From an uncultured Thermoguttaceae bacterium (lineage in GTDB: Bacteria > Planctomycetota > Planctomycetia > Pirellulales > Thermoguttaceae), in assembly GCA_934725735.1 (NCBI GenBank), contig CAKVCP010000018.1:1-26669 (forward strand): a stretch of 26,669 bases of DNA, given 5' to 3'. The notes beneath the pieces were generated by a model. The model ran no database searches, had not been told where the DNA came from, and worked only from the letters and a program-made list of their open reading frames with translations. Made by a program: the position numbers and the translations under genes. Shown one piece after another: positions 12,953 through 21,599 of this stretch; the first letter of the stretch is position 1, and the number at the start of each line of letters is the position of its first letter.

Positions 12953-14920
12953 ATGAAACACCGTAGTCTCCTCGCCTTTTTCTTAACGGCGACGCTCTTC
13001 CCCTTCCTCCAACCTGCGGTAAGCGTCGCGCAAACGCTCAAGATTTGGCAAACCGACGTCTGTGAAAAAATCTTCGCCGACTCCCCTGCGGGAGAAGAAA
13101 AGACGATCCAGATGAATTGCGCCGCAAATGAGTACGAATCGGCGCTCGTCGGGCTCCTTTTCGACGTTGACCTCGAGGGTATTCAAATTGCGACGTCCGA
13201 TTTGCGGTGCGCCGCCGCAAACGCAACGATCGCTGCGGAAAATTTACGCGCGCGAGAAATCGGAACGATCCATCTAGAAAAAAACACCGACGCGTGGCTC
13301 ACCGAAGATCTCGTCGTGCGCAAAGCTCCATGCGATATGCCCGACGTCCTCTACGAACCCGCGCCCGTCGCCCTCAAAGCGAACGAGGCGAAAGGACTCT
13401 GGATCACGCTGTACGTCCCCAAAGGAACGCCTGCGGGGGAATACCTCGGTTCCCTCTCTCTGAAATATGGCCAAGAAACCAAAACTGTTCCCCTGGCGCT
13501 CGAAGTATTCCCCTTTGAACTTTCAGACGCGCGCCATTTCTACATGACAAACTGGTGGTTCCCCTACTTCGTGGCGTCGCGTCATGAAACGCAAGAACTC
13601 ACGGAAGAATATTGGGAGATTCTAGGAAATTACTTCCAAAACATGCGCGACCATCGCCAAAACGTCGTTCTCTGCGATTGGCGCCCCGTATATATGCTCA
13701 AAGCGACGCGAAAAGCCGACTCTTCGTGGAGCTTTGACTTTTCGATCCTCGATCGATTCCTCGACCTTGCGCTGAAATACGACGTCATCGAACGGCTCGA
13801 ACTCACGCATATCGGGGGACTCAATCGTGAAACGCGAAAGATCGAGTATCTCCGCGCTTCCGTCTTTGACGAAGCCAAAAACGAGACCGTAACGCTTAAC
13901 TCCGACGAATGGCTCGCCCCAGTCCTCCACGCGCTCTGCGACCATCTGCGCGAAAGAGGCCTTTTCGAACGCGCCATGATCCATCTCGCCGACGAACCCT
14001 ATCTTCCTGATATGGAGTCCTGGCGCGAAGGCGCTAAAAGACTCCGCGCCATCGAACCGGAACTCAAGATTATCGACGCCGTCGAATCCGTCAACTTCAA
14101 CGGTCTTCTTGACGTTTGGGTTCCCAAGCTTACCCACTTTGATCGATGGCGTTCCGCGTACGAAGCTCGAAGAGATCAAGGGGAATTCTGGTTCTACATC
14201 TGCAATCAGCCCGTCGGAAAGGCGTATCCAAACCGCTTCATGGATCTTCCCGCCGTAAGAACTCGCGTCATCCACTGGATCAACTATACCGAAAATCTTG
14301 TCGGATATCTTCATTGGGGATACAACTACTGGAAAGAGGATCCGTTCGGGGTTCCCGCAGACAATCTTCCTCCTGGCGACACGCATATCGTCTACCCCGG
14401 AAATAAAAAGCCTCTCGATTCGATCCGATGGGAATTGCAACGCGAGAGCGCCGAAGATTTCGAGTATCTCAAACTGCTCGAAGAAAAGCTAGCGGCGGCC
14501 CAAAAGGAATATGATCCCGATAAGGCGTGGTTCTTCGAACCAAACGCTCGACCGATGGAAATCGCGCGACGCGTCGTGCCGTCCTTAACGGAAACCACGC
14601 TCGACTATAACGTCGTGAACGAAGCTCGACGAGAAATCGTCAACGAGATTCAGAACGTCGACGGGCCCGTCCGCTTAATCGTGCGCAGTTTTCCAGAAGA
14701 TCGAACGACCTCCCACGTCGGCGTCGTCATCTACGAATTCTACGGAATTACGACGCCAGGCGCCAAAGTGACGATCAACGGCGAGGAAATTCCCGTCTCT
14801 GAGGACGGCTTCTTCGGAAAAGCGTTTTGGAAGTGGGAAGGAGATCACGTCTTTGAATTTGTCGCTACTCTAGGCGACGATACCGCCAAAACAACGCGCG
14901 TCTTTAAGGCGCTCAACTAG
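12953..14920 (+). CDS. Secreted GH123-type (DUF4091) glycoside hydrolase, copy 1
   Basis: The protein has 655 residues with a signal peptide at about 1-26. An N-terminal beta-sandwich (about 30-190) is followed by a TIM-barrel-like catalytic region (about 200-560) that matches the DUF4091/GH123 family. It includes YMTNWWFPYF, the loop AMIHLADEPYL with the adjacent acidic pair Asp347-Glu348, and YLHWGYNYW. GH123 enzymes use such an Asp-Glu pair for substrate-assisted removal of beta-GalNAc; the sugar cleaved here is inferred. The last ~70 residues (GITTPGAKVTINGEEIPVSE onward) look like a glucodextranase-B-like Ig domain. It is a close paralogue of the next gene and has its own promoter. Confidence 0.85.
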   Translation: MKHRSLLAFFLTATLFPFLQPAVSVAQTLKIWQTDVCEKIFADSPAGEEKTIQMNCAANEYESALVGLLFDVDLEGIQIATSDLRCAAANATIAAENLRAREIGTIHLEKNTDAWLTEDLVVRKAPCDMPDVLYEPAPVALKANEAKGLWITLYVPKGTPAGEYLGSLSLKYGQETKTVPLALEVFPFELSDARHFYMTNWWFPYFVASRHETQELTEEYWEILGNYFQNMRDHRQNVVLCDWRPVYMLKATRKADSSWSFDFSILDRFLDLALKYDVIERLELTHIGGLNRETRKIEYLRASVFDEAKNETVTLNSDEWLAPVLHALCDHLRERGLFERAMIHLADEPYLPDMESWREGAKRLRAIEPELKIIDAVESVNFNGLLDVWVPKLTHFDRWRSAYEARRDQGEFWFYICNQPVGKAYPNRFMDLPAVRTRVIHWINYTENLVGYLHWGYNYWKEDPFGVPADNLPPGDTHIVYPGNKKPLDSIRWELQRESAEDFEYLKLLEEKLAAAQKEYDPDKAWFFEPNARPMEIARRVVPSLTETTLDYNVVNEARREIVNEIQNVDGPVRLIVRSFPEDRTTSHVGVVIYEFYGITTPGAKVTINGEEIPVSEDGFFGKAFWKWEGDHVFEFVATLGDDTAKTTRVFKALN

Positions 14921-14944
14921 TTCTTATATCTCATCCCCTATCGC

Positions 14945-14973
14945 GGCGCGAATCCCTTATTCGCGCCCTTTTT
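14945..14973 (+). terminator. Intrinsic terminator between the two GH123-type paralogues
   Basis: A perfect 9-base-pair stem (GGCGCGAAT at 14945-14953 with ATTCGCGCC at 14959-14967, five-base loop) is followed by C and five T residues. It starts 25 bases after the first paralogue and ends 25 bases before the second. The second gene therefore depends on readthrough or on an unrecognised promoter. Confidence 0.82.
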
Positions 14974-14998
14974 CACCTCTTAGTTAAGGAGTCTGCTA

Positions 14999-16978
14999 AT
15001 GAAACGCTATCGCGCGCTCATGACGTCGTTCCTTGCGCTCGTCGCCTCGACCGCTGCGGCGCAACTCTCGGCGCAAACGCTCGATCTCTGGCAAACGGAC
15101 GTATGCGAAAAAGTCTTTCCTGACACGCCCGTCGGCGTTCAAACTTCGATTCAGATGCGTTGCGCCGCCAACGAATACGAATCCGCCCAGATTGGACTAC
15201 GCGCCGACGCGCCCCTTTCCGACCTGACGGTCAAGATCTCCGATTTACGCTCTGAAAACAGAGACGCCGTAATTTCCGCCGAAAAGATTCGCGTCCGCAA
15301 GGTCGACGCGCTTCAATTACTTCACAACACGCCGGGAGCCGAACCGATTCTTACCCGTAAAGCGCCCTGCGACATGCCCGATATCCTCAACGATTTCTCG
15401 ACCCTGACCGTTGAACCGAACGTCTCGCAAGGGCTGTGGATCACGCTTCACGCGCCCAAGGGTACCGCTCCGGGACTGTACCAAGGAACATTGTCGATCG
15501 AAGGGGCGAATTTCCAAAAGGAGGTTCCCGTCTCTCTCGAAATCTATCCCTTCGAGCTCCCCGAGAAGCCGTCCCTCTACATGACGAATTGGTGGAATCC
15601 CCACAGCTTAGCGTCCCGCGCCGGAGTAAAATCCTACTCGGAAGAACATTGGCAGATTCTTGAAAATTACATCCGCAATATGGGCGAACATCGTCAGAAC
15701 GTCCTCATGTGCTTCTGGCGCCCCGGCGAAATGGTCAAGGGGACGATCAAGAAAGACGGGACGATGACTTTCGACTACGCCAATTTCGATCGACTTCTCG
15801 ACTTAGCCTTAAAATACGGCGTTCTCGACCGACTGGAGCTCTCCTCCGTCGGGTATATCAACCGCGAAGAAAATAAGGTTGTCTTCACTCAGGCGTACTT
15901 CTACGACGAAGCGCAGGAGAAACACGTCGCGCTCGACTACTCGGTCTGGCTCAAACCCGCGCTGACCGACCTTTGCCGCCATCTGCGAGAAAAAGGCCTC
16001 TTCGAACGCGCGATGATCCACATCGCCGACGAACCCTTCCTCGATCAAATCGACGATTGGCGCGCAAAATCGCAAAAAGTTCGCGAGATCGAGCCGGAAC
16101 TCAAGCAAATCGAAGCGATCGAAGGCGTTAATTTCGACGATAGACTCGACGTATGGGTCCCCAAACTCAACCACTTCGACCGATGGCGAAGCGCCTATGA
16201 AGAACGTCGCGACAAGGGAGAATTCTGGTACTACATCTGCTGCCATCCGTTCGGGCAAGTCTATCCTAACCGATTCATGGATCTGCCCGGCGCTCGCGTA
16301 CGTTCACTCCACTGGATCAACTATACGGAAAATCTCGTCGGCTATTTGCACTGGGGCTACAACCATTGGCAAGGCGATCCCTTTGGTCCGCCGACTAAGG
16401 ATTATGGGCCCGGCGACACGCATGTTGTTTACCCCGGAGACAAGGCCCCGATCGACTCGATTCGCTGGGAGATTCAGCGAGAAAGTTTGGAGGATTACGA
16501 ATACCTGAAGCTCTTGGAAGATAAGACCGCCGCGTTGAAAGCGTCCTATCCGGCTGAAAAAGTCTGGTTCCTCGATCCCAAGAGCCGTTCGACAGAACTT
16601 GCGCGACGCGTCGTGCCCTCCCTCGCGCAAGCGACGAGCGACTATCGCGTCGTGAACGAAGCGCGTCAAGCGATCGTCGACGAAATCAAGAATCTCGACG
16701 GCCCGGCGCGACTCGCGGTTCGCACGTATCCCGAGGATTGCGCGACGATCTATCAAGGGCCGACCGTTATTGAAATCGTCGGCGTCGCGACTCCTGGCGC
16801 CGAAGTCACGATCAACGGTAAACCGATTTCCGTCTCGGAAGACGGTATTTTCGCGAAAGATCAGTTCTTGAGCTCTGGCAAGCAAACACTCGAATTCGTC
16901 GCTAAGATCGACGGTCAAATCGCCAAGACGACGCGAACGTTTTACGTCAAGGAAACGCTCTCCGAAATGAGCGAATGA
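14999..16978 (+). CDS. Secreted GH123-type (DUF4091) glycoside hydrolase, copy 2
   Basis: The protein has 659 residues and is collinear with copy 1 over its whole length. A signal peptide covers about 1-25 (ends LSAQ). The catalytic region carries MIHIADEPFL with Asp344-Glu345, WVPKLNHFDRWRSAYEERRD and YLHWGYNHWQGDPFG. The C-terminal Ig-like domain begins VGVATPGAEVTINGKPISVS. Differences from copy 1 are scattered, as expected of an older duplication and not a recent copy. It has a good ribosome-binding site (AAGGAG) eight bases before the ATG, but no promoter between the paralogues is evident. The short tail ETLSEMSE beyond the Ig domain is encoded by the 37 bases that overlap the convergent acyltransferase gene. 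Confidence 0.87.
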   Translation: MKRYRALMTSFLALVASTAAAQLSAQTLDLWQTDVCEKVFPDTPVGVQTSIQMRCAANEYESAQIGLRADAPLSDLTVKISDLRSENRDAVISAEKIRVRKVDALQLLHNTPGAEPILTRKAPCDMPDILNDFSTLTVEPNVSQGLWITLHAPKGTAPGLYQGTLSIEGANFQKEVPVSLEIYPFELPEKPSLYMTNWWNPHSLASRAGVKSYSEEHWQILENYIRNMGEHRQNVLMCFWRPGEMVKGTIKKDGTMTFDYANFDRLLDLALKYGVLDRLELSSVGYINREENKVVFTQAYFYDEAQEKHVALDYSVWLKPALTDLCRHLREKGLFERAMIHIADEPFLDQIDDWRAKSQKVREIEPELKQIEAIEGVNFDDRLDVWVPKLNHFDRWRSAYEERRDKGEFWYYICCHPFGQVYPNRFMDLPGARVRSLHWINYTENLVGYLHWGYNHWQGDPFGPPTKDYGPGDTHVVYPGDKAPIDSIRWEIQRESLEDYEYLKLLEDKTAALKASYPAEKVWFLDPKSRSTELARRVVPSLAQATSDYRVVNEARQAIVDEIKNLDGPARLAVRTYPEDCATIYQGPTVIEIVGVATPGAEVTINGKPISVSEDGIFAKDQFLSSGKQTLEFVAKIDGQIAKTTRTFYVKETLSEMSE

Positions 16979-18360
16979 TAGATTTCCATGAAGGCGCGCG
17001 CTTCTTCATCCGGAATGAGGCGCGCGTCATACCGCGCCGTGAGGCTTAACCGACCGGCGTAAGTGAGCGCGACGATCGCAAGGGACGTTTTATAGCGAAT
17101 CGGCGACGTCGCGTCGATCCCGTCTAAACGCGCCGTACCTAGGAGGAGGCGCCCTTCCGAATCGCGAGGCACGGGCGAGGCGTCAAGAATCCGACCAAGG
17201 TTCGACAAAACCGCGCTTGTTCGGCAAACCGCCATTTTGAGAAACATCGTCAGGAGTCCTGGAAACGTGTGGAGCGCCTTCAAGATCAGAAGAAAATCAT
17301 AGCGCTGTTCCTTCTCTTTCACCCAGCGCATTTCTTCCGCTATACTCTTCAAGACCGCTTCGCGTCCGCGGGTAAGCGCTTGGCGCGACCTATTGAGAAA
17401 GACCGTCGAGACAATATTCGCCAAAGGCGAGCCTTCATGACGCGGCGTTCGCATATTGATCGGCGCCATCACGCGCAAAAGTCCTCGACGCGCGTCACCC
17501 TTCACCTTCTGGAGCCATTCTTCGAGCGCAAGGAAAAAATCGCACAGGAGCGCGTCGTTTACCGTCACCCCGCTCTTCTTCGCCAACCGAATATAACGCG
17601 ACGTTTCTTCTGAAGAGAGGGTCAGGGAGCGCGCGAAAGGATATTCCTCTTCCAGCCCCATCTTGGAAAAGGGGGGCGTGGGAGTGAGAGGACGAGGAAA
17701 ACGGAAACCCAAGCGACGCGTCGAACGCCAGGTATGCCAATAGTTTCGATAGTACGCGCGACGATTCCAGCCAACGGGGAGCCGCTCTTTCAGCGCCTCC
17801 TCCTTAAGCGAGGGAAGACGCGTCTCCTCAGAAAGACCGCCGACGCTTTTCGCATAGAAAATCGACCAGTCGTTGACGAAGGCTAAAATACCCATACCGT
17901 CGGAAACGGCGTGATGAAACTGCAAAAGGAGTCGCGACCAGTTCTCTCGTTTCGATTCGTAGTAGCAGACGCGCAGACCTGGTTCGGAATAAAGATCTAA
18001 ACGACGAACGTTCGGAAAACCGCTCGCGTTAAAGGCGTCCGGATTCTCATCGACGTCGATATATTCGATCTCGGGCGCCCGATGCGTCGGAACCCAGAAG
18101 AGACGCCCAAATCTCCGCTGAGCGCGACGTCGAAGCAGAGGATGGCGTTCGATCGTTTCAAGAAGCGCGTTTCGCGCAAGACGCCAATCGAGCCGTTCGC
18201 TAAATTTCAACACAAAAATGGGATCCATCGGATACTCCGGCGTGTCGTCGAGAAGCATGTACTCTTCGAAGAGCGCGAAAGGTTCGCGTTTAGAAGAATC
18301 TCGCGCGAGGCTGAGCGACGACCCCGTCTCGTCCGTATGTTCCGCCGTTGCGTTTAACAT
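16942..18360 (-). CDS. HHxxxDG acyltransferase-like protein (condensation / WS-DGAT superfamily)
   Basis: The protein has 472 residues with no signal peptide. It carries an intact HHxxxDG motif (His149-His150-A-V-S-Asp154-Gly155 within LLQFHHAVSDGMG). This motif defines the CoA-dependent acyltransferase fold shared by NRPS condensation domains, wax-ester synthase/DGAT enzymes and alcohol acetyltransferases. The early segment LLETIERHPLLRRRA is also typical. A later part has VTVNDALLCDFFLALEEWL and the conserved NMRTPRHEGSPLANIVST-like segment known from WS/DGAT proteins. It stands alone, without adenylation or carrier domains, so a lipid or small-molecule acyl transfer is likelier than peptide synthesis. 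It follows the DUF58 gene by 17 bases. Its last 37 bases overlap the convergent GH123 gene. The substrate is unknown. Confidence 0.8.
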   Translation of the reverse strand: MLNATAEHTDETGSSLSLARDSSKREPFALFEEYMLLDDTPEYPMDPIFVLKFSERLDWRLARNALLETIERHPLLRRRAQRRFGRLFWVPTHRAPEIEYIDVDENPDAFNASGFPNVRRLDLYSEPGLRVCYYESKRENWSRLLLQFHHAVSDGMGILAFVNDWSIFYAKSVGGLSEETRLPSLKEEALKERLPVGWNRRAYYRNYWHTWRSTRRLGFRFPRPLTPTPPFSKMGLEEEYPFARSLTLSSEETSRYIRLAKKSGVTVNDALLCDFFLALEEWLQKVKGDARRGLLRVMAPINMRTPRHEGSPLANIVSTVFLNRSRQALTRGREAVLKSIAEEMRWVKEKEQRYDFLLILKALHTFPGLLTMFLKMAVCRTSAVLSNLGRILDASPVPRDSEGRLLLGTARLDGIDATSPIRYKTSLAIVALTYAGRLSLTARYDARLIPDEEARAFMEIYHSLISESVSLT

Positions 18361-18377
18361 AAACGTCCTTCCCCAAG

Positions 18378-19778
18378 CTAGGTAGAGGAAGGCGTAGCGT
18401 CTCCTTCCTCTGCGGTCGTTGAATACTGAAAAAATCGATCAAAGGCATCCGAAGACGCGTCGACGACGCGTAGCGTCGTTCCTTCGTTAAAGACTTTCCG
18501 CTCTGCTTCGTCGCGCGCGCCAAGCGTCACGACAAAAAAAGCGGCGTCGCGCGGGGCGCCGCCCATAGCGGCGCGTAAAACGTCCGCGAAACGATCGACG
18601 TCCGTCGGAGTCGCAACCGCCAAGCGCGAAAGAATTCGACGCGCGGATCCCCCGCTAACGATCTCGTTCACCTCGCAAGCTCCCGCCCTTTCCTTCGCGT
18701 CGGCGCCAACTTCCTCGGCGTTGAGCGCGAAGAAGAGGCGCGTGTCGTTCGTAGAACGATTGCGCGACAACGTTGCGACGAACGAAATCGCCTTTTCAAC
18801 GGTCTCGTATAGTTCGTTGCGTCTCTCGGCATAACGCGGCGCGTATAGATCGAGAATAATCGCGACGGAACTCGTCTGACGTTTCGCAAATTCCCTAGTC
18901 TGCAAGCGCTGGCGTTTCGCCGTCGCGCGCCATGCGATCATACGGCTCGTATCTCCCGGTCGCCAGTCGCGAATCGCGACCGTTTCGTCAGGCGCGCGCG
19001 ACACGGCGTTTCGCGTCGTTTCCGCCTCCTGACATTCGCGACCCACATACGCGCGCCATTCGTCCGTCACGCGTCCAAGACGCGGAAAGACAAGAATTTC
19101 GTCCGCCGCCGCGTCGCGACGAGAGCTGCGAAAGAAGCCCAACGGAAATCGAGTCGAAAGGGTCAAGCTCGCCGTACGCCGCGGTCCGCGATTCGCCATA
19201 ACCCCCGCATAAAACGCCTTCGACGTCTTATTCACGCCGATCTGCGGGAAATAAACGACGGGACGAAGCGTCTCTGGCGCAGAGGACGCCGTAATCCTCT
19301 TATCGGACGTCGGCTCATGCGCGTCGCTCTTTTTTTGGCGTTTTTTATTTCTCTTTTTTGATACGGCGGACGACGCCTCCTCCTTCTTTACGAAAGGGTT
19401 CTGAAATCGAGGATCTTCCTCTTCCCATTCGTCCTGGACGGCGACGCCCCAAGAGGGAACGCGACGTTCTTTCGAATCGAGTTCAACCTCCACATAAAAA
19501 GGCTCCCCCGCGTAGATAGACAAGGGAAGGCGACGTTTTGCTACAAGTTTTTTCAGATTGCGAGGCCCGCTAAAGTAATCGAGTAAGAGAAAACCAATCA
19601 TGAAGGAACTGAACGCCAAAAGCAGATTGACTCCGCGAAGCGCGGCGCTCAGTATCATCAAGACAGCCGCGACGAGCATGGGAACAGCGTCCTGAAAGAA
19701 GGTCGTCTTTACGACCTCTAACTTAGAGGCGGACAAATTCGTGCGTTTCTTCCGTCTAAAGATGCGAGATAAGGACAT
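18378..19778 (-). CDS. DUF58 domain membrane protein (copy 2)
   Basis: The protein has 466 residues. Two hydrophobic segments lie at about 30-48 and 50-68. A beta-sandwich region contains a basic insert KKRNKKRQKK at about 141-150. The DUF58 core is IRDWRPGDTSRMIAWRATAK at about 269-288, followed by REFAKRQTSSVAIILDLYAP. As in copy 1, the von Willebrand A metal motif is degenerate (D310-L-Y-A-P in place of DxSxS). The two copies share only the family core and are not a recent duplication. It lies between the nucleosidase-like gene (26 bases upstream) and the acyltransferase-like gene (17 bases downstream), which implies co-transcription. GGAGC precedes the ATG. The family's biochemical role is not established. 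Confidence 0.85.
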   Translation of the reverse strand: MSLSRIFRRKKRTNLSASKLEVVKTTFFQDAVPMLVAAVLMILSAALRGVNLLLAFSSFMIGFLLLDYFSGPRNLKKLVAKRRLPLSIYAGEPFYVEVELDSKERRVPSWGVAVQDEWEEEDPRFQNPFVKKEEASSAVSKKRNKKRQKKSDAHEPTSDKRITASSAPETLRPVVYFPQIGVNKTSKAFYAGVMANRGPRRTASLTLSTRFPLGFFRSSRRDAAADEILVFPRLGRVTDEWRAYVGRECQEAETTRNAVSRAPDETVAIRDWRPGDTSRMIAWRATAKRQRLQTREFAKRQTSSVAIILDLYAPRYAERRNELYETVEKAISFVATLSRNRSTNDTRLFFALNAEEVGADAKERAGACEVNEIVSGGSARRILSRLAVATPTDVDRFADVLRAAMGGAPRDAAFFVVTLGARDEAERKVFNEGTTLRVVDASSDAFDRFFQYSTTAEEGDATPSST

Positions 19779-19804
19779 AGGCGCTCCAAGAATTCACGAG
19801 GGGA

Positions 19805-20860
19805 TCACGACGTCGACGCGGCGTCCTCTTCTTCGATGCGAAGAGTCGATACGACGCGACTTAACGCGTCCGCAAGCTTATCCGCCGCTTGCAACTCTTC
19901 TTGTTTAATCTTATAAACGTCAAGCGCGGCGGAAGGTTTCTTCATTGTGGCGCCAAAAAAAGCGCCGAGGGAACGCGCGAAACTTTGATTGCTCGCCACG
20001 ACCTTCTTCGCCTCGCGACTCACGCCCGCCGACTTCGACGATTCATATGTCGCGCGAAGCGTCAAGAAAGGAACGCCAAACTCGGCGCAAAACTCCGCGA
20101 CGGCGAGCGCTTCGTGATCGTACGCGTCGCCAAGCTCCCGAATCTCCGGCGCGGGGCGTCCAGAGTCGAGACTAATAAGGCGACCGGCGCGAAAACGCGC
20201 GAGAAATTCGAGTTCTTCGGGAACAGGTTCAAGAACGCGTTCTTCGTCGTCGGACGCGCAGACGAGAGCGCCGTCAGGTTCAGCGTCGGGCTCCGTCGGC
20301 GATTCCGCGCAAGGCTCCTCCTCCGACGCGATTGCCGGACGTTCTGGCGCTCTTAATTCAAAGCTCGAGCCGTCTTCGCGCAAAATCTTTTCGGGCATAA
20401 AGATCACGCCGTTCGTGAGTTCAGGGTTAAGACTCTTGGCAAAGCCGATCGAAACGACCCGAGAAGGACGAAAGAGGCGCAAGAGCGCGGTCAGCCCGTC
20501 GCGCGTTCCTTGGAATCCGTTCCCCGACTCGACGATCGCAAGACGACGCCCGCCGAGTCTGCCGTAATAAAGCTTGAGCGCGCCGATCTTCATCGATTTA
20601 GGCGTTCCCATCTTATCGAGAAGCCCGACAAGTTCCGCTTTCGTCGCCGCGATCACGCCTAGTTCGACATGTCGAAACGCCGCTTCGATCGCGCGACTCG
20701 ACCTAAACGCGTCTTTGAAGAGAACCCCTTCGTAATTTCCGAGGTCTCCCGACGTCATCCGCGTTTTCACTTCCTCTATTATCGCCTGTTCGGCGCGTTC
20801 CGCTGTCTGCGCGACGATCCAGTTCACCAGATAACGTCCTAAAAAGGGCGAAGGGATCAT
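19805..20860 (-). CDS. Divergent nucleoside phosphorylase/nucleosidase-like protein
   Basis: The protein has 351 residues. An N-terminal extension of about 65 residues precedes a PNP/MTAN-like fold: GVIAATKAELVGLL (69-82), LAIVESGNGFQGTRDGLTAL (107-126), FRPSRVVSIGFAKSLNPEL, and the last core segment YDHEALAVAEFCAEFGVPFL (247-266). A glutamate matching MTAN Glu12 (Glu76) and one matching the ribose-binding Glu (Glu250) are kept. The catalytic Asp that follows the last strand (R-x-I-S-D in MTAN) is replaced by RATYESS. An acidic low-complexity insert covers about 175-215. It is therefore a relative of 5'-methylthioadenosine/adenosylhomocysteine nucleosidase with changed or lost chemistry. AAGGAG precedes the ATG at 20860. 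It lies 59 bases after aroK and 26 before DUF58 copy 2. Confidence 0.7.
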   Translation of the reverse strand: MIPSPFLGRYLVNWIVAQTAERAEQAIIEEVKTRMTSGDLGNYEGVLFKDAFRSSRAIEAAFRHVELGVIAATKAELVGLLDKMGTPKSMKIGALKLYYGRLGGRRLAIVESGNGFQGTRDGLTALLRLFRPSRVVSIGFAKSLNPELTNGVIFMPEKILREDGSSFELRAPERPAIASEEEPCAESPTEPDAEPDGALVCASDDEERVLEPVPEELEFLARFRAGRLISLDSGRPAPEIRELGDAYDHEALAVAEFCAEFGVPFLTLRATYESSKSAGVSREAKKVVASNQSFARSLGAFFGATMKKPSAALDVYKIKQEELQAADKLADALSRVVSTLRIEEEDAASTS

Positions 20861-20919
20861 GATTTCTCCTTACGACTCAACGAGGGGAATGAAAAGAAAC
20901 CGACAAGAGGACGCGTTAT

Positions 20920-21462
20920 TTACAGCGTCGGAACAAGCGCGGCGATCTCAGCGGCGATTTCCTCAACCCCCTTCTCTTCCGTCGAAACGACGATCGTCGC
21001 CGCAGCCCCGTAAATCGGAGAACGCGTCGTCAACACCGTCTCGATCTCGTCGACCGCGCTCCGACCGCCGGTAAGCGAAGGACGGTTCGACGCCGTTCCC
21101 GCGTCGCCGAGCATCCGTTTCGCGATCGTCTCGACCGACGCGGTAAGCCACACGACGTGGGCGCGTTCCTTCAAGAGAGCGCGCGTCTCTTCCCGAAGAG
21201 GCGCCCCGCCCCCCGGCGATAAGATCAACGCCTCGGGGGATTCCAAAAGTTCCTTCATGACGTCCGCCTCAAGATCGCGGAAATATTTCTCGCCGCGTTC
21301 CTTAAAGATCGTCGCAATTTCTTGACCTGCTCGCGCGACAATCTCCGCGTCCGTGTCGACGACTTTTGCCCCATAACGTCGCCCCAGAAGCGCGCTCACC
21401 GTTGTTTTACCGACCGCGCGATACCCGATAAGCGCGATCTTATTGCGTAGAGGATTCTCCAT
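20920..21462 (-). CDS. aroK: Shikimate kinase
   Basis: The protein has 180 residues, a normal length. It phosphorylates shikimate to shikimate-3-phosphate on the path to chorismate and aromatic amino acids. Visible are Walker A GYRAVGKTT (13-21), the substrate-binding DTD (36-38), EKYFRDLE with Arg62, the GGGAP loop (84-88) and the lid arginine in NRPSL (Arg127). The ATG at 21462 follows a modest ribosome-binding site (GAAGGT). It is the first of four close-set minus-strand genes. A candidate promoter upstream is TTGCGC and TAAATA spaced by 18 bases (about 21516-21545), of low certainty. Confidence 0.96.
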   Translation of the reverse strand: MENPLRNKIALIGYRAVGKTTVSALLGRRYGAKVVDTDAEIVARAGQEIATIFKERGEKYFRDLEADVMKELLESPEALILSPGGGAPLREETRALLKERAHVVWLTASVETIAKRMLGDAGTASNRPSLTGGRSAVDEIETVLTTRSPIYGAAATIVVSTEEKGVEEIAAEIAALVPTL

Positions 21463-21492
21463 GAAAAGACCTTCAACAACGTCGATAGAAAG

Positions 21493-21513
21493 AAAACGCG
21501 CGAAAAATCGCGC
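21493..21513 (-). terminator. Possible intrinsic terminator between ilvE and aroK
   Basis: On the minus strand, a 6-base-pair GC-rich stem (GCGCGA/TCGCGC, four-base loop) is followed by G and four T residues, then CTTTC. It could end the aminotransferase transcript, though it is nearly 90 bases past that stop. Alternatively it is a leader hairpin of aroK. Confidence 0.45.
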
Positions 21514-21599
21514 TTATTTAAACGAAGAGCGGCGCTTCGCGCAACAAGACGGAAGCGTCGCTACAAACAACTCGTCGAAAAACTCGGATGAAAACTCGA

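Noticed and set aside
13622..14440. 272-codon minus-strand frame opposite the first GH123-type gene
   Set aside because: The plus strand carries a complete secreted hydrolase with promoter, ribosome-binding site and a same-orientation paralogue; the paralogue also shows similar antisense frames, which are byproducts of codon bias.
16942..18360. Nonribosomal peptide synthetase reading of the condensation-like protein
   Set aside because: Only a stand-alone HHxxxDG domain is present, with no adenylation, carrier or thioesterase domains nearby.
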